From an uncultured Muribaculaceae bacterium (GTDB lineage: Bacteria > Bacteroidota > Bacteroidia > Bacteroidales > Muribaculaceae), in assembly GCA_944320595.1 (NCBI GenBank), contig CALUIB010000001.1:62001-126000 (forward strand): a DNA stretch of 64,000 nt. The letters are read 5' to 3'. The translations under genes and the position numbers were made by a program. Below the pieces are notes generated by a model. It was not told the origin of the DNA. It saw only the letters and a list, made by a program, of their open reading frames with translations, and made no database searches. Each line of letters opens with the position of its first letter. Position 1 is the stretch's first letter. Shown in pieces: positions 6,749 to 16,038 of this stretch.

Positions 6749-9094
6749 TTACATTATACCTGTGTTGATTTCGCTGCCAGAATACCGATTGATGGTGCGT
6801 TTCACTTTTCGGCCGAAGTCGAATGAGTATGACAGCGACAGATATACTTGCTGCGTGTAATTTGCTGTGCGTTGGGTATATTTGTTATAATAGGGAGCAT
6901 TGTTCCACTCTTTAGTGGTTCCTTTGCCAAAGATGTTTGCGCATCCGGCTGCGGCAGTAAAGTTTCCAAGATTATACGATACAGCCAAGCCATATATATC
7001 ATGGCTTTCTTTATCAATTCCACCGTATAGTGCATCCATCTCTCTGCCGCCATTGTGCATATAGTATGCATTAATCGAGAAATGCTTGATGTAGTATGTA
7101 GCCGACAAGTTGAACTTTATGGGGTTGCGTGAACGGTGATATAACTTTGACTTATGTTGGTAAGTGTAGGAGAGTATGCCCGAAAAAATCAAGCTGCGAT
7201 TAAGCAAATACAATGCTGGAGCGACCATAAGTTCAACATCGCTGTAATTTCCGCTATTGACGTATGTTTGGTATAAGGCTCCGTTGCTTTGTGGAAACCA
7301 TGCCGTTACAAATGTGTTTGTTGCCAATTGCTGACCCACGGAGGCATATAGCGAGAAGTTGCCCATATTCCCAATGTAAGTTATTTTGGAACTGAAAGAA
7401 TTTCCGTTCTCCACATCGGGGTTTCCCACGTTGTAAAGTATTCCGTCGATTGGCTGTATTATGTCGTTTCGGATATCACCCGGGATTATTACGCCGGCTT
7501 TTAGTGATAGCCTTAACGTGTGGCGTTGATTGATGCCGTATGACAAGTCGGCTGATGCCGTTGGCGTGAAGTCTTTCCGTGTGGTTTTTCCGTCTATTTT
7601 TTGAAGGTCGAAAAATCCACTTGCCGAAAGCGACAGTTTTGTCTTTTGGTTGAAACTGTGGGAATAGTCGGCCCATAATGTCGAGAACGAGTATAAGTCG
7701 TTTTGTCGGTAAGCCTGTGTGCCGTTGTAATCGGTCTTGTTGAAACTGTTCTCGGTTGACAAGCCTATGGATAGCGAATTTTTAGCATTGAACGGCAAGA
7801 GGTATGACAAATTGCCCGAAAGAATGTATTTTTTCAGTGAAACAAGTTTCTCGAAAGAGTTTGCCATGCTGCCATATTCGTTGTATATCTTGTTTTGGTC
7901 GCCTAACATGGTTTTGAAATCGGCTTGCAAGTTAAGCGACTGGCTGCGAGGCAATGTGCGCCGGTAATTCAGCGATATTGCCGGAACGTCGGTCGAGGAA
8001 TAATCTTCGGTTTCCGACCACGATTTGTTGTCGGGGAACAGGTCATATTCTATGCCGGCACTGTTTTGTGCCGTTGGCATTTTCTGCCGGTTGTAACTTA
8101 TGTAAGTGTAGAAATAGTTCAGCGAGTCGGCGTATGCTATCGATACTCCGGCTGCCAGTGTGTTATAATTTCGTGTAGTGTTGCTGTAAGTTTTTTTTAT
8201 CAAGTTATAATTGTCTTGTCCGTTCAGCAAAGTCATGTTTTCAGTATTATTGCTTTCAATTTCGGTATTCATGAAGTTGCCGAAAAAGTCCACTTGGTAA
8301 GTCCATTTCTTGTTGGTCAGTTTGGCCGATGCCAAGTAGTTTCCGCTGTTGAATATGAACGATTGGTTGGCATTAAGGTAAACATAGCCGCCGTATTCAA
8401 TTTTTTTGGGGATAATGTTGATGTAAGCACGATAGTTGGCATATTCGCCCGATGGATTGTCAACATATTCCACCCTAAGTACATCGGCAGGTCTTATCGA
8501 GCGCAATTCGCTTTCGGCTGCCACGTGGCCGTCGATCAGCACAATAATCGCCTCTCCTGCGTAGGTGGTGATGCTGTTGCTCATTCTGTCGATATTGACG
8601 TTTGGTATTGCAAGCCGTGATAGCAGTTCGGTAATGCCAGTTGATGACTTCGCTTGATTTTTGGTCGGATAATATTGCAATGCTTTCTCGTTGAGTACCG
8701 TGTAATTCCCTTGTACGGTAACTTCGCCAAGCTTGATACTTGAAGGGAATAGAACAAAGTCGGCCTCAATGTTCCCGTCGATGTGTGTATATGTTATTTT
8801 CTTGGTTTCATATCCGAGGCAGCTGGCCGACACGCTAACGCTGTCGGTGGCAGTTGACGGGATTATCATTTTATATTCTCCATTGTCATCGCTTGTGGAG
8901 CCGTATGCGATGCTGTCGCCCGTGCATACTGCGATTACACTTGCACCTACGATTATTTCGCCGTTGGAGTTATATATTGTGCCGCTTATGGTATGTGCCA
9001 TGGCGTATTGACACGTTATGGCGATTGCCACAAGCAGCAGCGCTGCCAAACGTGCTGCATCATTTTGCCGCTTGAATGTTTTTCCTCGTTTCAT
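6749..9094 (-). CDS. outer-membrane beta-barrel protein (TonB-receptor-like, OMP_b-brl family)
   Basis: 781 residues. Signal sequence at about 15-33, a carboxypeptidase-regulatory beta-sandwich at 35-120 (ISGTIYNSNGEIIVGASVIA, DDNGEYKMIIP), a plug-like domain at about 125-230 (LLSRLAIPNVNID, IVLIDGHVA, VLRVEYVDNPSG), then a long barrel rich in aromatic and polar strands ending SLSYSFDFGRKVK, with a short tail ending NTGIM. No TonB box was identified. It is a paralogue of 9343-11646 and 61574-63877. It directly precedes the C39/ABC/HlyD remnants, which suggests the barrel was the outer-membrane part of that exporter or the receptor for its product; that is inference. Confidence 0.85.
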   Translation of the reverse strand: MKRGKTFKRQNDAARLAALLLVAIAITCQYAMAHTISGTIYNSNGEIIVGASVIAVCTGDSIAYGSTSDDNGEYKMIIPSTATDSVSVSASCLGYETKKITYTHIDGNIEADFVLFPSSIKLGEVTVQGNYTVLNEKALQYYPTKNQAKSSTGITELLSRLAIPNVNIDRMSNSITTYAGEAIIVLIDGHVAAESELRSIRPADVLRVEYVDNPSGEYANYRAYINIIPKKIEYGGYVYLNANQSFIFNSGNYLASAKLTNKKWTYQVDFFGNFMNTEIESNNTENMTLLNGQDNYNLIKKTYSNTTRNYNTLAAGVSIAYADSLNYFYTYISYNRQKMPTAQNSAGIEYDLFPDNKSWSETEDYSSTDVPAISLNYRRTLPRSQSLNLQADFKTMLGDQNKIYNEYGSMANSFEKLVSLKKYILSGNLSYLLPFNAKNSLSIGLSTENSFNKTDYNGTQAYRQNDLYSFSTLWADYSHSFNQKTKLSLSASGFFDLQKIDGKTTRKDFTPTASADLSYGINQRHTLRLSLKAGVIIPGDIRNDIIQPIDGILYNVGNPDVENGNSFSSKITYIGNMGNFSLYASVGQQLATNTFVTAWFPQSNGALYQTYVNSGNYSDVELMVAPALYLLNRSLIFSGILSYTYQHKSKLYHRSRNPIKFNLSATYYIKHFSINAYYMHNGGREMDALYGGIDKESHDIYGLAVSYNLGNFTAAAGCANIFGKGTTKEWNNAPYYNKYTQRTANYTQQVYLSLSYSFDFGRKVKRTINRYSGSEINTGIM

Positions 9095-9161
9095 AGTAGT
9101 CGAATAAAAAATCGGTTAAAGTTTCATAGTTATTTCCTATGGATAAACGACATCTCTATTG

Positions 9162-9191
9162 CAAATATATTAAATTTAATTGAAATGCAAA
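9162..9191 (-). promoter_or_regulatory. promoter of the 6749-9094 barrel gene
   Basis: On the minus strand TTTG (9188-9191) is followed by an 18-base spacer and TATATTTG (9162-9169), a Bacteroidetes-type promoter. Its likely transcript starts about 60 bases before the ATG at 9094, so this gene need not depend on the upstream paralogue. The rest of 9095-9342 is very AT-rich and shows no small gene. Confidence 0.6.
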
Positions 9192-9342
9192 ATTATTTTG
9201 ATATTTTTTGAAAAAATATTTATTTGTTGGGCGAAAATGTAAGAAAAATTTTTTTGTGGTGAGTGGGTGCTGATATTGACGTGAGTTTGTGAAAAAATTA
9301 AATTGGTTTTCGTGTATTGGCATTTTTTAGGGGGGAATCCGC

Positions 9343-11646
9343 CTACATCATTTGGGTGTTGATTAGGCCGCTGGAGGACTGCGGGCCGGAGTGCTTGATT
9401 TGGCGGCCGAAGTCGAGGGTGTAGGTGAGGGTCACGTACACGCGTTGCGAGAAGTCGGTCATGGTGTAGCGGTCGTCGCTTGCATAATATGGGGCATCGA
9501 CCCATGTGTGGATATGTTTTTTCTCAAACAGGTTGCGAACTCCGGCCTTGACCGACAGGTTGGCATTGCTGTATGTGGCTTCGAGCCACCAGTCATCGAA
9601 ACTCCGGTTGTCGTAGGTGCCGTAGTTTGTCATGTGTTTTGAATATGTCCGATAGCTTGCGAAGAAGGAAAAATTCCCCACATACAGGTATGCTTGCAGG
9701 CTGCCGCTATATGGATATAGAGTGCGGCTATATAGGCGCGACTTGTTTTCATGAGCCACGAGGAATGTGCCCGATAGTGAAAGTCTGTTGCCAAACAGGT
9801 TTAGTTTCGGGGCAATGCCCAAAATCGCTCTGTTGAAAGTGCCGCTGTTCACTTGCGTCTGGTAGATGGCATTTTTGCCGGGAATCCAAGCGTAGGGCAA
9901 GGCGTTGCTTGAACTTTGGTACTGGATATAGGGCATCAGCGACAGGTTTCCGAGTATGCCTGTATAGGATAATTGCGCCGATATGTCATACCCGTTTTTA
10001 ATGTCTGGGTTTCCCATGTTGTACATCAGCCCGTCGATAGGCTGGATGATGTCGTTGCGGTAGCCCCCTTGTGAAAATATTCCTATGTTGCAATAAGCCT
10101 GTAATATATTGGTCTTGTTGATGTTATACGAAAGTGCAGCCATTGTCACCGGCATTAGTTCGGTTTTGGTGTTGATGCCGGTATCGTAGTTGGTCAATGC
10201 CCCATAGCCGCCCACATTGAGCCTCCACTTGTCGTTGAACCGATGCATGTAATATGCTCCTGCTATGACGAAAAATCCTGACATTTTCTGCTCTTCGGGA
10301 TAAGTTCCGGTGTAGTCGATTTTTGTCGTTGCGCCCTGTGTACTCAATATCAGGTTGAGGGCGTTGCCTTTTTTCAGCGGCAGCAAGTATGTGCCGTTGA
10401 CGTTGTAGGAGAAATTGTTGATGTCGCCGTTCTTGACGTAAGAATATGGGTTGTCGCCGGTTTCGTCATAATTGTTGTCGTTGTCGCCGAAAGTGTAATT
10501 AAACGAGCCTTCAACCGTGAGTATCTGGTTGCGAGGCAACTTCTTTTCATATTTAGCCTTTAAAGTTGGCATATTAATGATGCCGCTTTTACCCGACGTG
10601 TAACGCGAGTCGAGTCCTTTTGACGGCACGTAGGTGATGTTGCCCCATTCATCATATATGGCGGTGTTTTGAGTTCGGAAGTTGGCATTGGCGTAAAAAT
10701 AATTGGTCGAGTCGGAATAAGTCACCGATGCCGCGCCGGTGAAAGTGTTGTAACGCCGGTCGTTGCCCATTACGGTTTCGCGCCGCAAGTCGTAAAAGTC
10801 GCTGTTGTCGTTCATCAAGCTAAACCATTCCTTTTTCACTCCCTCCTGCTCGCTGTTGAATAGCCAGTCCGACACATCGATTTGGTAAGTCCACTTGCCA
10901 TGGTTTACCTTTGTCGAGAGCAGGTATTCACCCGAATTGCATATAAACGACTGGTCAGCACGTGCATAAACATATCCGCCGTATTCATATTTTTTCAAGA
11001 TGTAGTTGACGTATGCCGCACGGTCGGAATACCGGCCTGCCGGGCGCGACACATATTCCACCCGCAGCACATCTTTTGGGCGCAGGGTGTTTAGTTCGTC
11101 GGCCGATGCTTCGCGTCCGTCGATGAGTATTGCCACATCTTCGCCGGTGGCGGTGGATACTTTCCACGAACTGCGGTCGATGTTGATGTTAGGTATCATT
11201 AAGTGGTCGAGCAGTTCGGTGGCATTGCTCGATGCCTGTGCCTGCTTGCGGTCGGGATAGAATTGTAGCACGTCTTCCTTGATTACAGTATTGTCGCGTT
11301 CCACGGTCACTTCTCCGAGTTCCACGGTGCTGCGATTGAGCACGATATCATGTTCTGCGTTTTCGGCCAAATTAGTGAGTAATTCTTCATGGCGTTCATA
11401 GCCTATATACGTCACCGACAATCGCAGCGAATCACAAGCGGGCAGCTGCAATTGGTATCTGCCGTTGCCGTCCGATGCGTTGCCGTATGCTACCGAGTCG
11501 GCGATTCCGCAAGGTCGGGCAAACACAGTCGCCCCGGCGATGACGCTCCCGTCGTCACCGAAAACAGTACCATGGAGTGACATGGTTTTACCTTCGCTCG
11601 ATGAAAAACATATTGAAAGTAATATTATAAGTATTGTATTTTTCAT
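9343..11646 (-). CDS. outer-membrane beta-barrel protein, paralogue of the next gene
   Basis: 767 residues with a signal peptide (LIILLSICFSSSEG), a beta-sandwich at about 22-115 (LHGTVFGDDGSVIAGATVFA, DGNGRYQLQLP), a plug-like domain (LLDHLMIPNINIDRS, VAILIDGREAS, VLRVEYVSRPAG) and a barrel ending TLTYTLDFGRQIK with the tail INTQMM. The same blocks recur in the same order in 6749-9094, and even loop motifs are shared (NDIIQPIDG, MYNMGNPD/LYNVGNPD). The pair is therefore a tandem duplication. Substrate unknown. Confidence 0.85.
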   Translation of the reverse strand: MKNTILIILLSICFSSSEGKTMSLHGTVFGDDGSVIAGATVFARPCGIADSVAYGNASDGNGRYQLQLPACDSLRLSVTYIGYERHEELLTNLAENAEHDIVLNRSTVELGEVTVERDNTVIKEDVLQFYPDRKQAQASSNATELLDHLMIPNINIDRSSWKVSTATGEDVAILIDGREASADELNTLRPKDVLRVEYVSRPAGRYSDRAAYVNYILKKYEYGGYVYARADQSFICNSGEYLLSTKVNHGKWTYQIDVSDWLFNSEQEGVKKEWFSLMNDNSDFYDLRRETVMGNDRRYNTFTGAASVTYSDSTNYFYANANFRTQNTAIYDEWGNITYVPSKGLDSRYTSGKSGIINMPTLKAKYEKKLPRNQILTVEGSFNYTFGDNDNNYDETGDNPYSYVKNGDINNFSYNVNGTYLLPLKKGNALNLILSTQGATTKIDYTGTYPEEQKMSGFFVIAGAYYMHRFNDKWRLNVGGYGALTNYDTGINTKTELMPVTMAALSYNINKTNILQAYCNIGIFSQGGYRNDIIQPIDGLMYNMGNPDIKNGYDISAQLSYTGILGNLSLMPYIQYQSSSNALPYAWIPGKNAIYQTQVNSGTFNRAILGIAPKLNLFGNRLSLSGTFLVAHENKSRLYSRTLYPYSGSLQAYLYVGNFSFFASYRTYSKHMTNYGTYDNRSFDDWWLEATYSNANLSVKAGVRNLFEKKHIHTWVDAPYYASDDRYTMTDFSQRVYVTLTYTLDFGRQIKHSGPQSSSGLINTQMM

Positions 11647-11674
11647 AATTAGGCCAAGTATTGTGGTTTTGTTA

Positions 11675-11707
11675 CAAATTTAAATGTTATTTTCAAAAAA
11701 AAACAAA
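11675..11707 (-). promoter_or_regulatory. promoter of the 9343-11646 barrel gene
   Basis: On the minus strand TTTG (11704-11707), a 21-base spacer and TAAATTTG (11675-11682) match the Bacteroidetes consensus. The -7 element lies 29 bases before the ATG at 11646. Confidence 0.6.
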
Positions 11708-11818
11708 TATTTTGTTGTGTGTTTTTAATGGTTTCTCAAGACTGTGCTATTTGCTGATGCCTGTAAAATTGGTTAAGCTGTGTGTTGGACTGCGTTACAG
11801 GCAGCTCTGTTATCTGTG

Positions 11819-12014
11819 ATTGCCATTGCGCTCGCCTTGCGGTAATTTTGGATAAATTATGCTGCGGCTCGGCAATTGGCAAAAAGAAAATGAATTTTCT
11901 ATTGCCATTGCGCTCGCCTTGCGGTAATTTTGGATAAATTAGGCTGCGGCTCGGCAATTGGCAAAAAGAAAATTAATTTTCTATTGCCATTGCGCTCGCC
12001 TTGCACTAATTTTG
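11819..12014 (+). repeat. 82-bp tandem repeat, 2.4 copies, each copy carrying a promoter
   Basis: Copies begin at 11819, 11901 and 11983. The first two are nearly identical over 82 bases; the third keeps the first 22 bases and then only the TAATTTTG motif. Every copy has TTG, a 20-base spacer and TAATTTTG (-7 elements at 11843-11850, 11925-11932 and 12007-12014). Within a full copy the start (11820-11836) and a later segment (11866-11882) form an imperfect inverted repeat, and AGAAAA/TTTTCT forms a second small dyad. The array lies just upstream of the dehydrogenase-murTKQ operon. The rest of 11647-12055 holds the barrel-gene promoter and no recognisable gene. Confidence 0.85.
11984..12014 (+). 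promoter_or_regulatory. proximal promoter of the dehydrogenase-murTKQ operon
   Basis: TTG (11984-11986), 20 bases, TAATTTTG (12007-12014). It is the promoter copy nearest the gene, with a predicted transcript start near 12021, 35 bases before the ATG at 12056. Two upstream tandem copies carry the same elements. Confidence 0.7.
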
Positions 12015-12055
12015 TGGTGCTGCAAGAAGATTGTGGTTTAGGTTTTCAGTCTTTT

Positions 12056-14860
12056 ATGGAAATGGAAGAAAAATATAGGGATTTTTTGAACCGAGTAAGG
12101 GAGTTTATTCCTGCCGACCGTGTTTATACCGACGACCTGCGCCGATTGGCGTGGGGAACCGATGCGGGTTTCTACCGCAAGATACCACAGGTGGTTATAC
12201 GTTCAGCCTGCGAGGCCGAAGTATCGAAAATATTGAAACTTGCCGATGCGCTGGGGCTGCCGGTGACTTTCCGTGCCGCGGGAACAAGCCTTTCGGGACA
12301 AGCTATTACCGACTCGATACTGGTGGTGGCAGGCAAGAATTGGGAGCAATATGAGGTGTCGCCCGACGGAGAGACTATCACTCTGCAACCCGGAATAGTA
12401 GGGGAGCGGGTGAACGAGATATTGAGGCCATACGGGCGTATATTCCCACCCGACCCGGCATCGAAAGGTGCTGCTATGGTGGGTGGCATTGTGATGAATA
12501 ACGCCTCGGGAATGAACTGCGGCACCCATGCCAACAGCGACCGCATACTGCGTTCGGTGCGCATAGTATTGGCCGACGGCACGGTGCTCGACACTGGCGA
12601 CGAGGCGAGCCGCCGGGAGTTTTGCCGCACCCATCCCGACTTTATAGCGAAAATCGAGGAGCTGCGCGACCGCGTGATGGCCGACACGGAGCTTGTGGAA
12701 CGCATAAAATATAAATATTCGATAAAGAATGTGACGGGATTGAATATTTACCCGTTGGTAATGTTCAGTGACCCGTTCGACATAATCACACACCTTATGG
12801 CCGGGTCGGAAGGTACGCTTGCCTTCGCATCGCTTTTCCGCATGGCCACGGGGCATCTGTACAAGCATTCGGCAAGCGCGATGCTCTATTTCAAGAGTAT
12901 GCGTGAGGCTTGCAATGCTGTGCTGGCATTGAAGAAATGCCCAGTTTACAGTGCCGAGATGCTCGACCGCAAGTCGCTGCAATCGGTAAACGACACTACC
13001 GGCGAAGGATTGACCGCGGTGCTAACCGAGACCAAGGCCGACACCGAGGAGGAGCTGAACCGCAACATTGCAGTGGTGATGGATGCACTGAAACCGTTCG
13101 ACCTGTATGTTCCGGCTCGTTTTACTGCCAATCCGGCAGAGTATTCCAAGTATTGGGCAATACGTTCAGGCATATTCCCGTCGGTAGGAGGCACAAGGCC
13201 GCTCGGCACCACGGTACTTATCGAAGACGTAGCTTTCCACATCGACGACCTGCCCGATGCCACAGTCGACCTTGCCGAGCTTATCGACCGCCACGGTTAT
13301 AACGATGCTTGCATATATGGCCATGCATTCGAGGGAAACTATCACTTCGTGCTCTCGCAGTCGTTTGAGAGCGAGGCCGAGGTACGCCGTTACCGCGACA
13401 TGATGACCGACTTGTGCCACCTTGTCGTTGACAAGTACGACGGGTCGTTGAAGGCCGAACATGGTACAGGTCGCAATATGGCTCCGTTCGTGAAAATGGA
13501 ATGGGGAGAGAAGGCTTACGGGATAATGCGCGAAATAAAACAGCTTTTCGACCCGAAGAATTTGATAAACCCCGGTGTGATTTTCAATGACGACCCGGAA
13601 TGTTTCATAAAGGGTATGAAACACCTGCCGGTAACCAACGACCATGTTGACCGCTGCATAGAATGTGGTTTCTGCGAGGTCAACTGTGTGACGTGCGGAC
13701 TGGGATTGTCGTCGCGTCAGCGCATTGTGGCCCAGCGTGAAATATCATGGCTGAAATCGACAGGCGAAGACCCACAGCGGCTTGCAAGGCTTGAAAAGGG
13801 CTTTCAATATTACGGCAATGTCATGTGTGCCGGCGACGGGCTGTGCAGCACGTCGTGCCCGATGAAAATCAATACCGGCGACATGATACACGACTTGCGA
13901 GCCGCACGGTTGCCGCAAGGTAGCTTTGGCTACAATATGGGAGATTTTGCCGCACGTAACTTGAGCAAGGTGGAAGGCGCGCTGCGCCCGTTGCTCACCA
14001 TGGCAGGTGTGGCACAGTCGGTGATAGGCGACAAAGCTGTCGCAGCCATAGGGCGTGGGTTGCACAAGGCCGGTGTGCCGCTGTGGACACCGTCGTTGCC
14101 CACAGCCCACTATAAACAGCAGCACGATATGCCCGAGAGGGCGAGGAAGGTAGTGTACTTACCAAGTTGCATAAACCAGACTATGGGACGGGGAAAGCAC
14201 GATGGCACTCGGCTCGACCTTGTGGACGAAGTGGTTAAATTGTTCGGAAAAGCCGGATGGGAGGTGATTTTTCCTACTGGAATGAAGCACTTGTGTTGCG
14301 GCATGATTTGGGAAAGCAAGGGAATGCCTGACATCGCCGAACGCAAGATTGCCGAACTTGAAGATGCTCTGTATGAAACGTCGCAGCAGGGGTGTTACCC
14401 TGTGATTTGCGACCAAAGCCCGTGCATGCACCGCATGAAGGAGCATTTTAAGAAGATTGCACCATACGAACTTGCCGAGTTCATACACGATTTCATTGCC
14501 CCCGAGCTTGATTTTACGCCGACGGATGAACCTGTGGCATTGCATATCACTTGCTCCACACGGAAGATGGGGCTTACCGGGAAGATAACAGAGCTTGCAC
14601 AGATGTGTTCGCGCCACGTGCTTGTGCCCGAAGGGGTTGGGTGTTGCGGATTTGCAGGCGACAAAGGATTTACGCATCCCGAGGTCAATGCATACGCATT
14701 GCGCAAGTTGCGTCCGCAAATCGAGGCGGCTGGCATACATCGAGGCTTTTCAAACAGCCGCACGTGTGAAATAGGCTTGACGACAAATTCCGGCATACCC
14801 TACGTGTCGATAGCATATTTGGTTGACGAATGTACTAAAGCCAAAAGGGAGGACAAGTGA
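12056..14860 (+). CDS. FAD-binding and Fe-S D-lactate/2-hydroxyacid dehydrogenase (GlcD/DLD type)
   Basis: About 934 residues, a fused FAD oxidase plus iron-sulfur protein. The FAD-binding-4 domain is at about 25-220 (FRAAGTSLSGQ, PDPASKGAAMVGGIVMNNASG) and the oxidase C-terminal domain follows to about 530 (GTGRNMAPFV). Two 4Fe-4S clusters are at about 550-630 (CIECGFCEVNC, GDGLCSTSCP), then two CCG domains (LCCGMIWESKG, GVGCCGFAGDKG). Such proteins oxidise D-lactate or related 2-hydroxyacids and pass electrons to the respiratory chain. I start it at ATG 12056; the frame is open into the promoter repeat upstream, which cannot be coding if those promoters are used. The gene overlaps murT by one base, and MurQ releases D-lactate, which supports D-lactate as substrate. 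Confidence 0.85.
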   Translation: MEMEEKYRDFLNRVREFIPADRVYTDDLRRLAWGTDAGFYRKIPQVVIRSACEAEVSKILKLADALGLPVTFRAAGTSLSGQAITDSILVVAGKNWEQYEVSPDGETITLQPGIVGERVNEILRPYGRIFPPDPASKGAAMVGGIVMNNASGMNCGTHANSDRILRSVRIVLADGTVLDTGDEASRREFCRTHPDFIAKIEELRDRVMADTELVERIKYKYSIKNVTGLNIYPLVMFSDPFDIITHLMAGSEGTLAFASLFRMATGHLYKHSASAMLYFKSMREACNAVLALKKCPVYSAEMLDRKSLQSVNDTTGEGLTAVLTETKADTEEELNRNIAVVMDALKPFDLYVPARFTANPAEYSKYWAIRSGIFPSVGGTRPLGTTVLIEDVAFHIDDLPDATVDLAELIDRHGYNDACIYGHAFEGNYHFVLSQSFESEAEVRRYRDMMTDLCHLVVDKYDGSLKAEHGTGRNMAPFVKMEWGEKAYGIMREIKQLFDPKNLINPGVIFNDDPECFIKGMKHLPVTNDHVDRCIECGFCEVNCVTCGLGLSSRQRIVAQREISWLKSTGEDPQRLARLEKGFQYYGNVMCAGDGLCSTSCPMKINTGDMIHDLRAARLPQGSFGYNMGDFAARNLSKVEGALRPLLTMAGVAQSVIGDKAVAAIGRGLHKAGVPLWTPSLPTAHYKQQHDMPERARKVVYLPSCINQTMGRGKHDGTRLDLVDEVVKLFGKAGWEVIFPTGMKHLCCGMIWESKGMPDIAERKIAELEDALYETSQQGCYPVICDQSPCMHRMKEHFKKIAPYELAEFIHDFIAPELDFTPTDEPVALHITCSTRKMGLTGKITELAQMCSRHVLVPEGVGCCGFAGDKGFTHPEVNAYALRKLRPQIEAAGIHRGFSNSRTCEIGLTTNSGIPYVSIAYLVDECTKAKREDK

Positions 14861-16038
14861 TGACCGAGATGGTGAAGAAGGCATCGAGCCGCTTGTTGTC
14901 GCTCGATGTGTTGCGCGGCATTACTGTCGCCGGCATGATATTGGTGAATAACCCCGGATTGTCGTCGGTTTATGCGCCATTGCGCCATGCCGCATGGAAC
15001 GGACTTACGCCAACCGACTTGGTATTCCCGTTTTTCATGTTCATAATGGGCATATCCATGTACTTTTCGCTACGTAAGTTCGATTTTCGCCCGTCGCGGC
15101 ATCTTTGGTTGAAGATAGTGCGCCGCACGGTGCTTATCTACATAATAGGACTTGCGATAGCATGGCTTGATAATTTCTGTTACGGGCTTGCCTCGGCCGA
15201 TGCGTCGTTGCCGCTATGGGATAGAATATGCCGGTCGGCCAACAACTTCGACCATTTGAGGCTCGTAGGCGTTATGCCTCGGCTTGCCATGAGTTATTTC
15301 TTCGGTTCAGTTATCGCAATCACGCTGCGGCACAAATTCATACCTTGGCTTTCGGCTGTTATACTTGTGGCGTATGCAGTGGTTTTGCTCATGGGGCATG
15401 GCTATGACTTCAGCCACGAGAATGTAATATATCGTTTCGACAGTGCCGTGCTTGGCGATAACCATCTGTATAAGTGGCTTGTGGTGGATGGCGTGAATAT
15501 GGTATTCGACCCCGAGGGGCTGTTGAGCACGTTGCCTTGCATTGCCCATGTGCTTATAGGAATGATGTGTGGCGAGGCGATTATGAAGACTCGCGACAAT
15601 AGTCGCCGCATGGGGAATTTGCTGCTTGTAGGCGTGGTTTTGACTTTTGCCGGGCTGCTGCTCGACTATGGCTTGCCGATTAACAAAAACGTGTGGTCGC
15701 CTACATTCGTACTAACCACCTGCGGACTTGCTGCAAGCCTGCTCGGATTGCTGATTTGGGTAATCGACATCAAGGGGTACCGGCGGTGGAGCAGGTTCTT
15801 TGAATCGTTTGGCGTAAACCCGTTATTCCTGTATGTGCTTGGCGATGTGCTTGCCATTTTATTTGGAACGGTAAGTGTGGCTGGTATATTGGTCAAAGAC
15901 TGGTTGTGTGCCGAAATGATATTGCCGGAGGTCGGTGACGAATACTTGGCATCGTGCCTGTATGCTATATTATTCGTTTTGCTCAACTGGTGTGTGGGTT
16001 ACATTTTGTACAAGAAGAAAATATACATAAAGATATGA
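14860..16038 (+). CDS. murT: MurT-like MurNAc inner-membrane transporter (DUF5009/HGSNAT-like)
   Basis: About 392 residues with some ten membrane helices. The N-terminus has the family motif (RLLSLDVLRGITVAGMILVNNPG), then PTDLVFPFFMFIMGISM. In Tannerella forsythia the MurT protein next to murK and murQ imports unphosphorylated N-acetylmuramic acid, and this gene is in the same position. The start ATG shares a base with the upstream stop (TGATG), with a ribosome site GGGAGG. The stop overlaps the murK start by 4 bases (ATGA). The family is also annotated as an acyltransferase (heparan-alpha-glucosaminide N-acetyltransferase-like), so the transport role rests on context. Confidence 0.78.
   Translation: MTEMVKKASSRLLSLDVLRGITVAGMILVNNPGLSSVYAPLRHAAWNGLTPTDLVFPFFMFIMGISMYFSLRKFDFRPSRHLWLKIVRRTVLIYIIGLAIAWLDNFCYGLASADASLPLWDRICRSANNFDHLRLVGVMPRLAMSYFFGSVIAITLRHKFIPWLSAVILVAYAVVLLMGHGYDFSHENVIYRFDSAVLGDNHLYKWLVVDGVNMVFDPEGLLSTLPCIAHVLIGMMCGEAIMKTRDNSRRMGNLLLVGVVLTFAGLLLDYGLPINKNVWSPTFVLTTCGLAASLLGLLIWVIDIKGYRRWSRFFESFGVNPLFLYVLGDVLAILFGTVSVAGILVKDWLCAEMILPEVGDEYLASCLYAILFVLLNWCVGYILYKKKIYIKI

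Noticed and set aside
9095-9342. Small double-glycine leader peptide for the exporter
   Set aside because: I looked here and in 11647-11818 on the minus strand; only a few very short frames without a GG-type leader were found.
11819-12014. Tandem repeat considered as a CRISPR array
   Set aside because: The 82-base units are contiguous with no unique spacers, only 2.4 copies, and no cas genes are present.
11930-12055. N-terminal extension of the dehydrogenase into the repeat
   Set aside because: The extension would be translated from promoter sequence, including the -7 element at 12007-12014, and does not resemble the family N-terminus.
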